A stretch of DNA of 64,000 bases, taken from NCBI RefSeq assembly GCF_007992175.1, contig NZ_BJZT01000008.1, positions 1-64,000 on the forward strand, in the 5' to 3' direction. Of this stretch, positions 10,115-19,092 are shown piece after piece. Within the stretch, counting starts at the first letter, position 1; each line of letters begins with the position of its first letter. The stretch comes from Methylobacterium haplocladii (lineage in GTDB: Bacteria > Pseudomonadota > Alphaproteobacteria > Rhizobiales > Beijerinckiaceae). The notes under the pieces are model-generated. The model saw nothing but the letters and a program-made list of their open reading frames with translations, was not told the origin of the DNA and ran no database searches. The translations under genes were made by a program, and so were the position numbers.

Positions 10115-11407
10115 TCAGACGATGACCGGCAATGCCGCCAGTTCACCCACGCCGAACACCCGCTTGTAGCGCTCCACCTCCGCTGCCGGCCCCTGTGCCT
10201 TCACGGGGTTGTCCGAGACCTTCACGGTGGGCCGGCCGTCCGCCTCGATCACCTTGCAGACAATCGAGACCGGGTCGAGCCGGCCATTCCGTACGAACCC
10301 ACGGAAATCGTTGGTGAGCAGCGTGCCCCAGCCGTAGCCGATCCGCATGCGCCCATGAAAATGCGCGTGGATGCGTTCGACCGAATCGACATCGAGCCCA
10401 TCCGAAAAAATCGCGAGTTTTTCGCGCGGATCGGCGCCGCGGGACTGCCAGAACCGGATCGCCTCCTCGCCGCCGGCGATAGGCTCCTTCGAATCGATGC
10501 GAATGCCGGTCCAGGCCGAGAGCCAATCCGGCGCATCTGCCAGGAAACCCGTCGTGCCGTAGGTGTCGGGCAGCGCGACGAGCAGGTTGCCCTCGTAGTC
10601 CTGCTGCCAGTCCGCCAGCACGTCGTACGGGGCCTGCGCGAGTGCCGCGTCGTCATCCGTGAGCGCGGCATAGACCATCGGCAATTCGTGCGCGTTCGTG
10701 CCGACGGCTTCGACCTCGCGGCGGAGAGCGATCAGGCAGTTCGAGGTGCCGAGGAACCGGTCGCCCAAGCCCTCAGCCATCGCCTGCACGCACCAACCCT
10801 GCCAGAGGAAGCCGTGGCGGCGGCGGGTACCGAAATCGGCGATCGACAGGTCGGCCAAGCGACCCAGGCGCTCAATCTTCTCCCAGACCCGCGTCATCGC
10901 GCGGGCATAGAGTACCTGCAGGTCGAGCTTGCCGAGATCGCGCAGGACTGCGCGTGAGCGCAGCTCGTTGAGGATCGCCAGAGCGGGCACCTCCCACATC
11001 GTGGTCTCGATCCAGGGACCGTGGAACGTGAGCTCGTATTGCCCGTCGCGCGCCGCGAGCTCGTATTCGGGTAAACGGAAGGTCTCGAGCCAGTCCAGGA
11101 ACGCGGCCGAGAACATTCGGCGCTTGCCATAAAACGCATTGCCGCGAAGCCAGGTCGACTCGCCACGCGACAGCCGGAGCGTGCGCGCATGATCGAGCTG
11201 CTCCCGCAGTTCGCCCTCGGCGATCTCGTCGGCGATACGGATACGCGCGGTGCGGTTATTGATGCCGAACGTGACGGCGACGTCGCGATGGCGACGAAAG
11301 ATCGTCTGCGCCATCAGCACCTTGTAGAAATCGGTGTCGAGCAGCGACCGGATGATCGGATCGATGCGGAAGTTGTGGTCGTGGGCGCGGGTGGCGAGGT
11401 CGAGCAT
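10115..11407 (-). CDS. pncB: Nicotinate phosphoribosyltransferase
   Basis: Makes nicotinate mononucleotide from nicotinate and PRPP in NAD salvage; 430 residues. Family motifs seen are [14 protein letters not shown] near residue 21, [13 protein letters not shown], and the active-site region FLGTSN with ANELPM-like [10 protein letters not shown]. The C terminus carries [19 protein letters not shown]. It is followed after about 100 bases by guaA on the same strand, though co-transcription is uncertain. Confidence 0.96.
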   Translation of the reverse strand: MLDLATRAHDHNFRIDPIIRSLLDTDFYKVLMAQTIFRRHRDVAVTFGINNRTARIRIADEIAEGELREQLDHARTLRLSRGESTWLRGNAFYGKRRMFSAAFLDWLETFRLPEYELAARDGQYELTFHGPWIETTMWEVPALAILNELRSRAVLRDLGKLDLQVLYARAMTRVWEKIERLGRLADLSIADFGTRRRHGFLWQGWCVQAMAEGLGDRFLGTSNCLIALRREVEAVGTNAHELPMVYAALTDDDAALAQAPYDVLADWQQDYEGNLLVALPDTYGTTGFLADAPDWLSAWTGIRIDSKEPIAGGEEAIRFWQSRGADPREKLAIFSDGLDVDSVERIHAHFHGRMRIGYGWGTLLTNDFRGFVRNGRLDPVSIVCKVIEADGRPTVKVSDNPVKAQGPAAEVERYKRVFGVGELAALPVIV

Positions 11408-11550
11408 CGGCTACGGTCGGCCGTCCAGTCCAGCGCCGGAAATGGCAACCGCCGTCTCAGGCATTCCGTCGATCGACGTCGAAGTCAACGGGATCGGGGC
11501 GACGCTTCCTGCGAAACGCCGCCCTCGATCTGCATGCCGCTAAAGTGTGC

Positions 11551-12054
11551 TCAGGCCAAGTCCACCTTCTTCGTCTCCGTCTTCGGGCTCTCGCCGGTCA
11601 ACGTGGCTTTCACGAAGCCGTAGAGGTGCACCATCTTGCTGTTGGGGCTGTCCCAGTACTCACCCTGCTCGGGATGGACACGGATCAGAGCCACCTCCGG
11701 ATCGTCCTTGCCGTTCGGGAACCAGGTCTTCAGGCTCGCCGACCACTTCGCGTCGATGACCGACTGATCCGTGACGATCTCGGCCTTGCCGGCTACGGAG
11801 ACGTAGTTCTGCTTCGACGGGTCGGAGAAGCTGAGGTTGATCTGGTTGTCTCGGCTGATTTCGGCCGTCTTCGGGCTGTGCAGCTTGGTGAAGAACCATA
11901 GATCGCCGTTCTCGTCGGCGTCGTTGTTCCACATCGGCCGGCTGTTAAGCGTACCGTCCGGGTCTGCCGTCGTCATCATCGCAATCTTGACGTCCTTAAT
12001 GAGTTCGAAGAGCTTCTTCGCGCCTTCGTGGTCGCGGTGATTGCCCTGATGCAT
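11551..12054 (-). CDS. Pyridoxamine 5'-phosphate oxidase family stress protein
   Basis: A 167-residue split-barrel flavin-binding-fold protein of the general-stress (GS26-like) group. The fold is indicated by KIAMMTTADPDGTLNSRPM, LWFFTKLHSPKTAEI and INLSFSDPSKQNYVSVAG. Members bind FMN or F420-like cofactors, and their reaction is usually not known. The ATG at 12054 is preferred over longer starts because the conserved fold begins shortly after it and a GGAG lies just upstream. It is divergent from mrp. Confidence 0.85.
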   Translation of the reverse strand: MHQGNHRDHEGAKKLFELIKDVKIAMMTTADPDGTLNSRPMWNNDADENGDLWFFTKLHSPKTAEISRDNQINLSFSDPSKQNYVSVAGKAEIVTDQSVIDAKWSASLKTWFPNGKDDPEVALIRVHPEQGEYWDSPNSKMVHLYGFVKATLTGESPKTETKKVDLA

Positions 12055-12320
12055 GAGGTCGATTCTCCAACTCGATATTCGAACGCAACTTGTCGGCAGG
12101 CGTCGCGGGCGACCCGGCGAAGCCGATCCGAAATGCGTCTCGACAACGGGCGCGCACCGGGTTGGTTCAGGAGGAAACGGAAGAGCCTCGCGATCCCGCC
12201 CTTGCAGTACCGATGACGCAAGCCCGGCTTCGGGCTGGCGTTTCGAGTGCACGGGGTTACATGGGCGGTGTATCCAGTAAGACCGACGAGAGCGGGCTAG
12301 TCGCCTGCGAGGAGCAAGCC

Positions 12321-13454
12321 TTGGCGATCACCCGTGACGACGTGATCAATGCGCTGTCGACCGTGAAAGTCGATCGCGGCGGCACGAGCCTTCCCGGCTC
12401 CGGCCGTCTCTCGCAGGTCGTCGTCGATCCCACCAACCGCGTGATGTTCTCGATCCTGATCGACCCGAGCGAGGCCGAGCGGTTCGAAACCGTGCGCCGG
12501 GAGGCCGAGGGCCGGGTGCTCGCCATGCCCGGTGTCTCCGGCGTCTTCGCCAGCCTCACCTCCGAGCGCGGCCCGAACGCGCCGCCGCCCCAAGCACCGC
12601 AGCAATCCGGCCCCGGTCCGGGAACCCCGCTTCCGCCGCCGCGTACCGGTGCGGCCCTGCCCGGCGTGAAGCACATCGTCGCCGTCGCTTCCGGCAAGGG
12701 CGGCGTCGGCAAGTCGACGACGGCCTGCAACCTCGCGCTGGCGCTGCACGCGCAGGGCTTGGCGGTCGGCATGCTCGATGCGGACATCTACGGCCCGTCG
12801 ATGCCGAAACTCCTCGGCATCTCCGGCAAGCCGCGGGTGATCGAGGGCAAGGTACTCGAGCCGATGCAGGGCTACGGCCTCAAGGTCATGTCGATCGGCT
12901 TCCTGATCGAAGCCGAATCCGCGATGATCTGGCGTGGTCCGATGGTGCAGTCCGCCATCACGCAGATGCTGCGCGACGTGGCCTGGGGCGATCTCGACAT
13001 CCTCATCGTGGACATGCCGCCCGGCACCGGCGACGCGCAGCTTACCATGGCGCAGGCGACGCCGCTGTCCGGCGCCGTCATCGTCTCGACGCCTCAGGAT
13101 CTCGCGCTGATCGATGCCCGCCGCGGCGTGACCATGTTCAAGAAGGTCTCGGTGCCGATCCTCGGCGTCGTCGAGAACATGGCGACGTTCATCTGTCCGA
13201 ATTGCGGTCACGCTTCCGACATTTTCGGCCATGGTGGTGCGCGAGCGGAGGCGGCGCGGCTCGAAGTGCCGTTCCTCGGCGAGGTGCCGCTGACCATGGC
13301 GATCCGCGAGACCTCGGATGCCGGGCGGCCCGTGGTGGCTACCGATCCCGAGGGTCCGCAGGCCAGGATCTATCGCGACATCGCACAAAAGCTCTGGGCG
13401 AACCTGAGCGGTGCGCCGGCCGGTCGCGCGGCGCCGCGGATCGTCATCGAGTAG
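12321..13454 (+). CDS. mrp: Mrp/NBP35-family iron-sulfur cluster carrier ATPase
   Basis: ApbC/Mrp-type P-loop ATPase that carries Fe-S clusters to target proteins. An N-terminal DUF59 (MIP18) domain spans residues 1-80 and is followed by a proline-rich linker. The deviant Walker A GKGGVGKST is at about 125-133, and the cluster-binding pair is in FICPNCGHAS. I prefer the TTG at 12321, because GAGGA lies seven bases before it and ITRDDVINALS is the family N terminus. The open frame extends upstream to 12090 without conserved content. The next gene, mobA, starts 11 bases after its stop. Confidence 0.93.
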   Translation: MAITRDDVINALSTVKVDRGGTSLPGSGRLSQVVVDPTNRVMFSILIDPSEAERFETVRREAEGRVLAMPGVSGVFASLTSERGPNAPPPQAPQQSGPGPGTPLPPPRTGAALPGVKHIVAVASGKGGVGKSTTACNLALALHAQGLAVGMLDADIYGPSMPKLLGISGKPRVIEGKVLEPMQGYGLKVMSIGFLIEAESAMIWRGPMVQSAITQMLRDVAWGDLDILIVDMPPGTGDAQLTMAQATPLSGAVIVSTPQDLALIDARRGVTMFKKVSVPILGVVENMATFICPNCGHASDIFGHGGARAEAARLEVPFLGEVPLTMAIRETSDAGRPVVATDPEGPQARIYRDIAQKLWANLSGAPAGRAAPRIVIE

Positions 13455-13465
13455 CGCACCGACCC

Positions 13466-14101
13466 ATGACGCCGCCGACCCTTGGGCTGATCCTGGCCGG
13501 CGGCTCAGCCCGCCGGATGGGGGGCGGGGACAAGCCGCTCCTGCGGCTCGGCGGCCGCACCCTGCTCGATCACGTCGTGGAGCGGCTGACGCCGCAATGC
13601 ATGGCCGGGCTGGCGCTGAGCGCAAATGGCGATCCGGTCCGCTTCGCCGGTTTTCCGGGTCCGGTCCTGCCCGACAACGTCGCAGGCAATCCCGGTCCAC
13701 TCGCCGGCATCCTCGCGGGGCTCGATTTCGCGGCCGAGCGGTGTCCGCACGTCGCGCATGTGATCAGTGTGGCGGGCGACACGCCCTTCCTGCCGCGCGA
13801 CCTCGTCTCGCGCCTGTGGACCATGGCGGAGCGCAGCGGCACGCCGATCGCCATCGCCGCCTCCGGCGAGCGAGAGCATTATACGGTCGCGCTTTGGCCG
13901 GTCGCTCTGAGACGTGACGTGCACGCGGCCTTGGTCGAGCGGGACGAGCGTCGGCTCGGCGCGTTCATCGCGCGCTACGGCGCGGCGGTCGCGACGTGGC
14001 CGACCGAACCGGCCGATCCGTTTCTGAACATCAACGCGCCGGCCGATCTCGCGACGGCCGAAGCGGTGATCGCGGATCCCGAACGGGCCTCTCGTGTCTG
14101 A
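13466..14101 (+). CDS. mobA: Molybdenum cofactor guanylyltransferase MobA
   Basis: Adds GMP to molybdopterin to make the bis-MGD cofactor needed by formate dehydrogenases and related enzymes. The nucleotide-binding signature LILAGGSARRMGGGDKPLL is at residues 8-26; GDTPFLP and the metal-binding LNINAPADL near the C terminus complete the pattern. It has 211 residues. It follows mrp by only 11 bases and may share its transcript. It is convergent with the spermidine-synthase-like gene 13 bases beyond its stop. Confidence 0.95.
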   Translation: MTPPTLGLILAGGSARRMGGGDKPLLRLGGRTLLDHVVERLTPQCMAGLALSANGDPVRFAGFPGPVLPDNVAGNPGPLAGILAGLDFAAERCPHVAHVISVAGDTPFLPRDLVSRLWTMAERSGTPIAIAASGEREHYTVALWPVALRRDVHAALVERDERRLGAFIARYGAAVATWPTEPADPFLNINAPADLATAEAVIADPERASRV

Positions 14102-14114
14102 AGCAGCGCGGCGA

Positions 14115-14891
14115 TCAGCCGTGCGAAGGCCGTCCATTCCGTGGGCGTGAGGCCCTGGGGGGACCGCGACGTGCATCCTGCGCGGCTTCGCTCGTGCGGG
14201 TCGCGATCCACAGCACGTGGCGACGGCCGGCGCCGCCGTTGGCGCGGACGCGCACCTCCTCGACCGCGAAGCCCGAGCGCTGCAGACGAGACTTGAACAT
14301 CCGGTCCGGCCCCTGCGACCAGACGCCGAGAATGCCGCCGGGGCGGAGCGCGGCGCGGGCCTGCCCCAGGCCGTCCGGGCCGTAGAGGTGGTCGTTCTCG
14401 CGGCGCATCAGGCCTTCGGGACCGTTATCGACGTCGAGCAGGATCGCGTCGTATTGCGCCGGCTTCAACCGGATCTGGCGGCCGACATCGTCCTCGCGCA
14501 GGTCGACGCGGGGATCGTCGAGGATGCCGGCGAAGATGTGGGCGAGCGGGCCGCGTGCCCAGGCAGCGACGGCGGGGACAAGTTCGGCGACGACGACCGT
14601 TGCGTCGGGACCGAGGTCGTCGAGGGCGGCACGCAACGTGAAGCCCATGCCGAGGCCGCCGATGAGCATGCCGACGCGGGGCCGCCCGCGAAGGCGTTCG
14701 CAGACCAGGTTCGCCAGCGCCTTCTCGGAGGCGCTGAGCCGGTTGTTCATGAGTTCGATGGTGCCGACGACGATGGAAAACTCGTCGCCCCGCCGCATCA
14801 GACGCAGCGTACTGTTCTCACCGGGCACGGTGCCGGTGTCGAGATGGACCCAGGGGATCATGAAGCGGCTCGCTACAGTGCGTGAAACCAT
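14115..14891 (-). CDS. Spermidine-synthase-like methyltransferase-fold protein
   Basis: A Rossmann-fold protein related to spermidine synthases. Signature parts are GMLIGGLGMGFTLRAALDD (AdoMet/dcAdoMet loop), VVVAELVPAVAAWA, and YDAILLDVDNGPEGL in the substrate area. The N-terminal tetramerisation part is short, and the protein (258 residues from ATG 14891) lacks the usual aminopropyltransferase tail, so polyamine synthesis is not assured. A later ATG at 14861 is possible. It lies downstream of the cyclophilin genes on the same strand. Confidence 0.75.
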   Translation of the reverse strand: MVSRTVASRFMIPWVHLDTGTVPGENSTLRLMRRGDEFSIVVGTIELMNNRLSASEKALANLVCERLRGRPRVGMLIGGLGMGFTLRAALDDLGPDATVVVAELVPAVAAWARGPLAHIFAGILDDPRVDLREDDVGRQIRLKPAQYDAILLDVDNGPEGLMRRENDHLYGPDGLGQARAALRPGGILGVWSQGPDRMFKSRLQRSGFAVEEVRVRANGGAGRRHVLWIATRTSEAAQDARRGPPRASRPRNGRPSHG

Positions 14892-14994
14892 GACGGGCGG
14901 CGCCACGGTGCCGATCGCGCATGATCGAGAACGCTGCGTTCAGCCATATTGGGGGCGGCGATCGAGCTTCGCCGCCCCGTCAGCCCCGAAAGAA

Positions 14995-15456
14995 TCAGGC
15001 GGAGGCGACGGTCACCTTGACCATCTTGTCGGGGGAACGCGGCGGCTCGCCCTTGTTGAGGCTGTCGACCACGTCCATGCCTTCGACCACCTTGCCCCAA
15101 ACGGTATACTGCTTGTCGAGGAAGCGGGCGTTGTCGAAGCAGATGAAAAACTGCGAGTTCGCCGAATGCGGGAAGTTGGTCCGTGCCATCGAACAGGTGC
15201 CGCGCACGTGCGGCTCGGCGTTGAACTCGGCGTTCAGGTCGGGAAGCTCGGAGCCGCCCGAGCCGGTGCCGGTCGGGTCGCCGGTCTGGGCCATGAAGCC
15301 GTCGATGACGCGGTGGAACGGCACGCCGTCATAGAAGCCCTGGCCGGCCAGCGTCTTGATGCGCTCGACGTGGTTCGGCGCGAGGTCGGAGCGCAGAGCG
15401 ATCACGACGCGGCCCTTCGTGGTTTCCAGGACGATGGTCTCGTTGGCGTCTGCCAT
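14995..15456 (-). CDS. ppiB: Peptidyl-prolyl isomerase (cytoplasmic cyclophilin)
   Basis: A 153-residue cyclophilin without signal peptide that catalyses cis-trans isomerisation of proline bonds in the cytoplasm. Active-site residues are in VPFHRVIDGFMAQTGDPTG and SANSQFFICFDNA. The ATG at 15456 is preferred to a TTG two codons earlier, because GAGGAG lies nine bases before it. It is paralogous to the exported cyclophilin at 16370-16912. The two flank a TonB-C-like gene and its broken copy, suggesting local duplication. Confidence 0.95.
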   Translation of the reverse strand: MADANETIVLETTKGRVVIALRSDLAPNHVERIKTLAGQGFYDGVPFHRVIDGFMAQTGDPTGTGSGGSELPDLNAEFNAEPHVRGTCSMARTNFPHSANSQFFICFDNARFLDKQYTVWGKVVEGMDVVDSLNKGEPPRSPDKMVKVTVASA

Positions 15457-15469
15457 ACCCAAGAACTCC

Positions 15470-15799
15470 TCAGCGTTTTGATCGGTTGTAGACGAGGCGG
15501 AGCGCGATGTCGTTCACGACCATCGTGCTCTCACGAGCGGGGGTTTGCGTCACCGGCGTGCAGCACCTGATCGATTCGATCGTGCCGCGCACCAGGCTCG
15601 CCCGGGCTTTCATTGCAAGAGCGCCCGGCGCGTACGTATGACGGGGCGTGCCTGCGATCAAACCGTTTTCGTCGAAGGGAACCTTTCTGGTCTGTCCGGG
15701 AGTGCGACCTTCCCGGGTCTGGCAAGTGCTCTCAGCTGGTTGTGAGCACCTTGCGCCCGGCGTTTCGGGCTAATGAGTCGGAGCCGTCGTCCAACTCAT
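15470..15799 (-). pseudogene. Broken paralogue of the adjacent secreted protein (15877-16362)
   Basis: An open frame from 15769 to 15470 aligns with the C-terminal half of the neighbouring secreted protein. FDENGLIAGTPRHTY matches SLRRDGSVIGTPRITF, ESIRCCTP matches SAIRRCTP, and ALRLVYNRSK matches ALRFVYEGPK. The frame has no ATG of its own before the homologous part. The in-frame ATG at 15799 is followed by an amber stop (TAG) at codon 10 (15770-15772), and no signal peptide remains. A TTG at 15661 could express a 63-residue stub. I read it as a decayed duplicate; being a very short active gene is the alternative. Confidence 0.6.
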
Positions 15800-15876
15800 G
15801 GAAATGTGACCCTAAGTTGCTCCGCTCCGCGCGCTAGGACAGTCGAGGGATACGAGCGATCGCGCAGGAGGCGGTT

Positions 15877-16362
15877 TCACACACCTCGGCCCTTCGGCCC
15901 CTCGTAAACGAAGCGCAGCGCCAATGGCCGTCCGGCGATGGCACCGCCGAGTGCGGGCGTGATCCGGGCCGGCGTGCAGCGGCGGATCGCCGAGAGGCTT
16001 GCTTCGGTGAGTAGTGCCTTGCCGCGCGCGTCGGCCGGCGTCTGCGAGAAGGTGATGCGCGGGGTGCCGATCACCGAGCCGTCCCGGCGCAGGCTGAACC
16101 TCACCGTGATCTCGGTGTGCTCGAACTTGGCGAGCCCCTCCGGCGCCTGCCAGCAGGCGGCGAGTGCCGGAAACAGATCGCGCAGGGTATCGACCGGCTG
16201 GCCGTCACTGCGTCTTTCGCCGCCGGCCATGCCCTGCACCGGAACCTGAACGGTGCCGCGCAGGGTCTCGGGCAGGCTGAGCGGCGGCTGGATCGGGCCG
16301 AAGGCGAGTGACGGCGCTGGCAGGGCCGCGACCATGACGATGATGGCAGCGAGCCGGCGCAT
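15877..16362 (-). CDS. Secreted TonB-C/TolA-like hypothetical protein
   Basis: A 161-residue exported protein of unknown role. Residues 1-20 form a signal peptide (ending SLAFG). The mature part has a fold like TonB/TolA C-terminal domains: ITVRFSLRRDGSVIGTPRI, then a helix with LLTEASLSAIRRCTPARI, then the last strand PLALRFVYEG. Two cysteines (CWQ and RCTP) could bond. It follows the exported cyclophilin by seven bases and is probably co-transcribed. A decayed copy lies just downstream. Confidence 0.75.
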   Translation of the reverse strand: MRRLAAIIVMVAALPAPSLAFGPIQPPLSLPETLRGTVQVPVQGMAGGERRSDGQPVDTLRDLFPALAACWQAPEGLAKFEHTEITVRFSLRRDGSVIGTPRITFSQTPADARGKALLTEASLSAIRRCTPARITPALGGAIAGRPLALRFVYEGPKGRGV

Positions 16363-16369
16363 CGTCCGC

Positions 16370-16912
16370 TCAGTTTGCGAGCTTCAGCGTGACGATCTTA
16401 TCGGGATTCGTCACCGCGCCGCCCTGAGCGCCGGGCTCGGCCTTCTTGATCTTGTCGACGACATCCATGCCGCTCGTGACCACGCCGATCACCGTGTACT
16501 GGCCGTTGAGGAACGGTGCATCGCCAAGGCAGATGAAGAACTGCGAGTTCGCCGAGTTCGGATCGCCCGAGCGGGCCATGCCGAGGGTGCCGCGCTTGAA
16601 CGGGGCGGACGAAAACTCGGCCGGGATGTTCGGCAGGTTCGATCCGCCTGTGCCGTTGCCCTTCGGGTCTCCGGTTTGCGCCATGAAACCGTCCATGACC
16701 CGGTGGAACTTCAAGCCGTCGTAAAACCCCTTGCCGATCAGTGTCTTGAGCTGCTTGACGTGCTTCGGGGCAATCTCGGGCCGCAGCTCGATGGTGACGC
16801 GGCCGTCCTTGGTGTCGAGGTAGACGGTATTGGGATCCGCTGCCCGAGCGGGGGCGGACAACCCGAGCGCGGCGGTGAGCGCGAGCGTGAGGACGGCAAG
16901 CCGGCGGTTCAT
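16370..16912 (-). CDS. ppiA: Peptidyl-prolyl isomerase (periplasmic cyclophilin)
   Basis: An exported cyclophilin of 180 residues. The signal peptide (residues 1-24) ends in ARAAD. Catalytic elements are in LKFHRVMDGFMAQTGDP and ANSQFFICLGDAPFLNGQYT. It speeds folding of proline-containing periplasmic proteins. It lies 83 bases downstream of coaD on the same strand, an order common in alphaproteobacteria. Compared with its cytoplasmic neighbour it has an insertion near the C terminus (EPGAQGGAVTNPDK). Confidence 0.95.
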   Translation of the reverse strand: MNRRLAVLTLALTAALGLSAPARAADPNTVYLDTKDGRVTIELRPEIAPKHVKQLKTLIGKGFYDGLKFHRVMDGFMAQTGDPKGNGTGGSNLPNIPAEFSSAPFKRGTLGMARSGDPNSANSQFFICLGDAPFLNGQYTVIGVVTSGMDVVDKIKKAEPGAQGGAVTNPDKIVTLKLAN

Positions 16913-16995
16913 GTGATGTAAGCTTTCTGATCGTCTGATTTGTCGTTGAGCATAGGATCTTCCGAAAGCCAGATACCGCCTCCCGATCCGATGCT

Positions 16996-17496
16996 CTAGG
17001 ATTTCGTGAAACGGGCTGCGAGGCGTTCAGCCACGAGCGGCGGCACGAAGGGCGAGACATCGCCGCCCATGGATGCGATCTGGCGCACCAACGTCGCCGT
17101 GATCGGCCGTACGCCGATGGAGGCCGGCAGGAACACGGTCTGCACCCCGGGTGCCATCGCGGCGTTCATGCCGGCGAGCTGCATCTCGTAATCGAGGTCC
17201 GTGCCGTCGCGCAGTCCGCGAATGAACACGCTGGCGTTGTGCCGCCGGGCCACCGAGACCGCGAGGTCATCGAAGGTCACGATCTCGACTTCCGCCCCCT
17301 CGGCCGCGGCCAGCGGCGTGCAGGTTTTCTGGAGAAGTTCTGCGCGCTCCTCGGCCGAAAACATCGGGGCCTTGCCCGGATGCACGCCGATAGCGAGCAC
17401 GAGCCGCTGAGTCAGGCGGCTCGCCTGTCGCACCACGTCGAGATGGCCATTCGTCACCGGATCGAACGAGCCGGCATAGAGCGCTGTGCGGGTCAT
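16996..17496 (-). CDS. coaD: Phosphopantetheine adenylyltransferase
   Basis: Fourth step of coenzyme A synthesis: ATP plus phosphopantetheine gives dephospho-CoA. The nucleotidyltransferase motif [10 protein letters not shown] is at residues 9-18, and the second motif [20 protein letters not shown] stands near the C terminus, where many homologues read ISSTLVR. It has 166 residues, the normal length. It is first in the coaD-ppiA-secreted protein run. Confidence 0.97.
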   Translation of the reverse strand: MTRTALYAGSFDPVTNGHLDVVRQASRLTQRLVLAIGVHPGKAPMFSAEERAELLQKTCTPLAAAEGAEVEIVTFDDLAVSVARRHNASVFIRGLRDGTDLDYEMQLAGMNAAMAPGVQTVFLPASIGVRPITATLVRQIASMGGDVSPFVPPLVAERLAARFTKS

Positions 17497-17733
17497 ACCG
17501 GCAGCGCCCTAGAGCATTTCGTGGACGAACGGAACCGGGAGACGGTGTGCTTACCGCGCGAGGCAGCGGAGCGGTATCGGTGCGAAGCCATCGGGACGTC
17601 GCGGCCCCCCGTCACGATCAGCTTACCGAAACAACCCATCCCCACATGCCGAACTCTGCGTGTGCTACCCCGAGCTGCTTCGCTGTTCCCGCAATGATGC
17701 ATGAAGTTCCAAATGGATAAAACTGAAGTTTAA

Positions 17734-18843
17734 TCAGATATCATCTGACCTAACCAAGCTCAGGCCGGAGCCGAGGCGGACGAGGTCGAGTTGTCCTTTC
17801 ATGCCGGTCTTGGCGTAAATCGACTTGAGCTGGCTACGCACCGTGCCCTCGCTGATGCCCTGCCGGATCGCCAACGTCTCGACGGTCTCGCCGGCAACGA
17901 TGGCGCGGGCGACCCGTGCCTCGGCGGCGGTCAGGTCGAACAGGCCCTGGAGCAGGTCGGCGTCCGGCCCCTGCACGTGCCGCTCCACCGGCGTCAGCAC
18001 CAGGATGAAGGCGCTGCCGGTGAACAGATCCCGGGCGATGCCGCGCACCGGGACAAGATGGGCCACCATGGCGGGATCAGGATCACGTGCCGGGATCGGG
18101 ATCGAGCGCGGCACCTGCCGGTGGGTGGCATTCAGCGCAAAGGCGAGCAGATTGTCGGCATCGGCGTCGGCGAAGGCCACCCGGGCGCTGCCGTCGCGCA
18201 CCACCCTGGGCATCAGCCCGTCGAGGAGCGCGTTGGCAGCCTGCAGCCGGAAATCACGCGAGACGATGCCGGCCGGCAAGCCGAGCAGGGCCAAAGTCTC
18301 GACGGCCGCGCGGGCGCGCTCGAGGCGCAGCCGGCCCGAGATCAAGGCCGCCCGGCCGAGATGCGGGCGCACGCTGTCGAGGATTTCCACCGACGCGTCC
18401 GGCACCGGGCCGTGGCGATAGGCGCGCTCCACGCTGAACACCAGGGTATCGCCGGTGGTCATCGGGAAGGCGGTGGCGGTGGCCCAACCGAGACCCTGCG
18501 GGCGCAAAAACTGGTTGATCAGCGGATCGCTCGCGATCTGCTCGGGCGAGTAGACGTCCTTTTCGACGATGAAGCCGGCATGGCGCGCCTTGAGCACGGC
18601 CGGGGTGCGGGTGTTCCGCTCCGGCCAGCCCTGCGCGACGAAGCTCTCCACGAACCCGGAGAGCCCATCGGTGCTGATGAAGCGGAAATCGGTCGTGTCG
18701 GCGGCGAGTAGAATCGTGCCGACACCACCGGCGATGTCGGTCATCGCATCGAGGACAGAGGTCCACGATTCCGGCACGACCGAAGCCTCGTAGATCTTGT
18801 CGGTGATCGCTTCGATATCGAAGCGACGCGTTGCGCTTTCCAT
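17734..18843 (-). CDS. LuxR-family transcriptional regulator
   Basis: A 369-residue regulator. The C-terminal HTH begins at LFDLTAAEARVARAIVAGE and recognises DNA through IRQGISEGTVRSQLKSIYAKTGMKGQ-type helices, so GerE-family binding is clear. The N-terminal 290 residues are a large sensor of the type seen in other rhizobial LuxR solos, without a recognisable autoinducer-binding motif. No receiver or LuxI partner is in the window. It stands alone before icd, and its targets cannot be inferred. Confidence 0.8.
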   Translation of the reverse strand: MESATRRFDIEAITDKIYEASVVPESWTSVLDAMTDIAGGVGTILLAADTTDFRFISTDGLSGFVESFVAQGWPERNTRTPAVLKARHAGFIVEKDVYSPEQIASDPLINQFLRPQGLGWATATAFPMTTGDTLVFSVERAYRHGPVPDASVEILDSVRPHLGRAALISGRLRLERARAAVETLALLGLPAGIVSRDFRLQAANALLDGLMPRVVRDGSARVAFADADADNLLAFALNATHRQVPRSIPIPARDPDPAMVAHLVPVRGIARDLFTGSAFILVLTPVERHVQGPDADLLQGLFDLTAAEARVARAIVAGETVETLAIRQGISEGTVRSQLKSIYAKTGMKGQLDLVRLGSGLSLVRSDDI

Positions 18844-19092
18844 GCGCCGAAACCCGGGTTGCTCCCACGCCGAACACGGCAGGCTTCTGGGAGGCTACCC
18901 GTTGTCGGCCCCCGGAGCCACCGGCTCCGGCAGGATTGGCACAAAAATAGGCGGACCCCGCCAAGATACGCCGAAGCTCACTCGAACCGGTGCCAAGGAA
19001 TGTCGCGGTCGAGCTCGGCCGACCCTGCGTTCACTGGCAGCGCTAGGGGCGGACGTCATCGATTGAATACACCATGACGCGCGCTGGAGACT

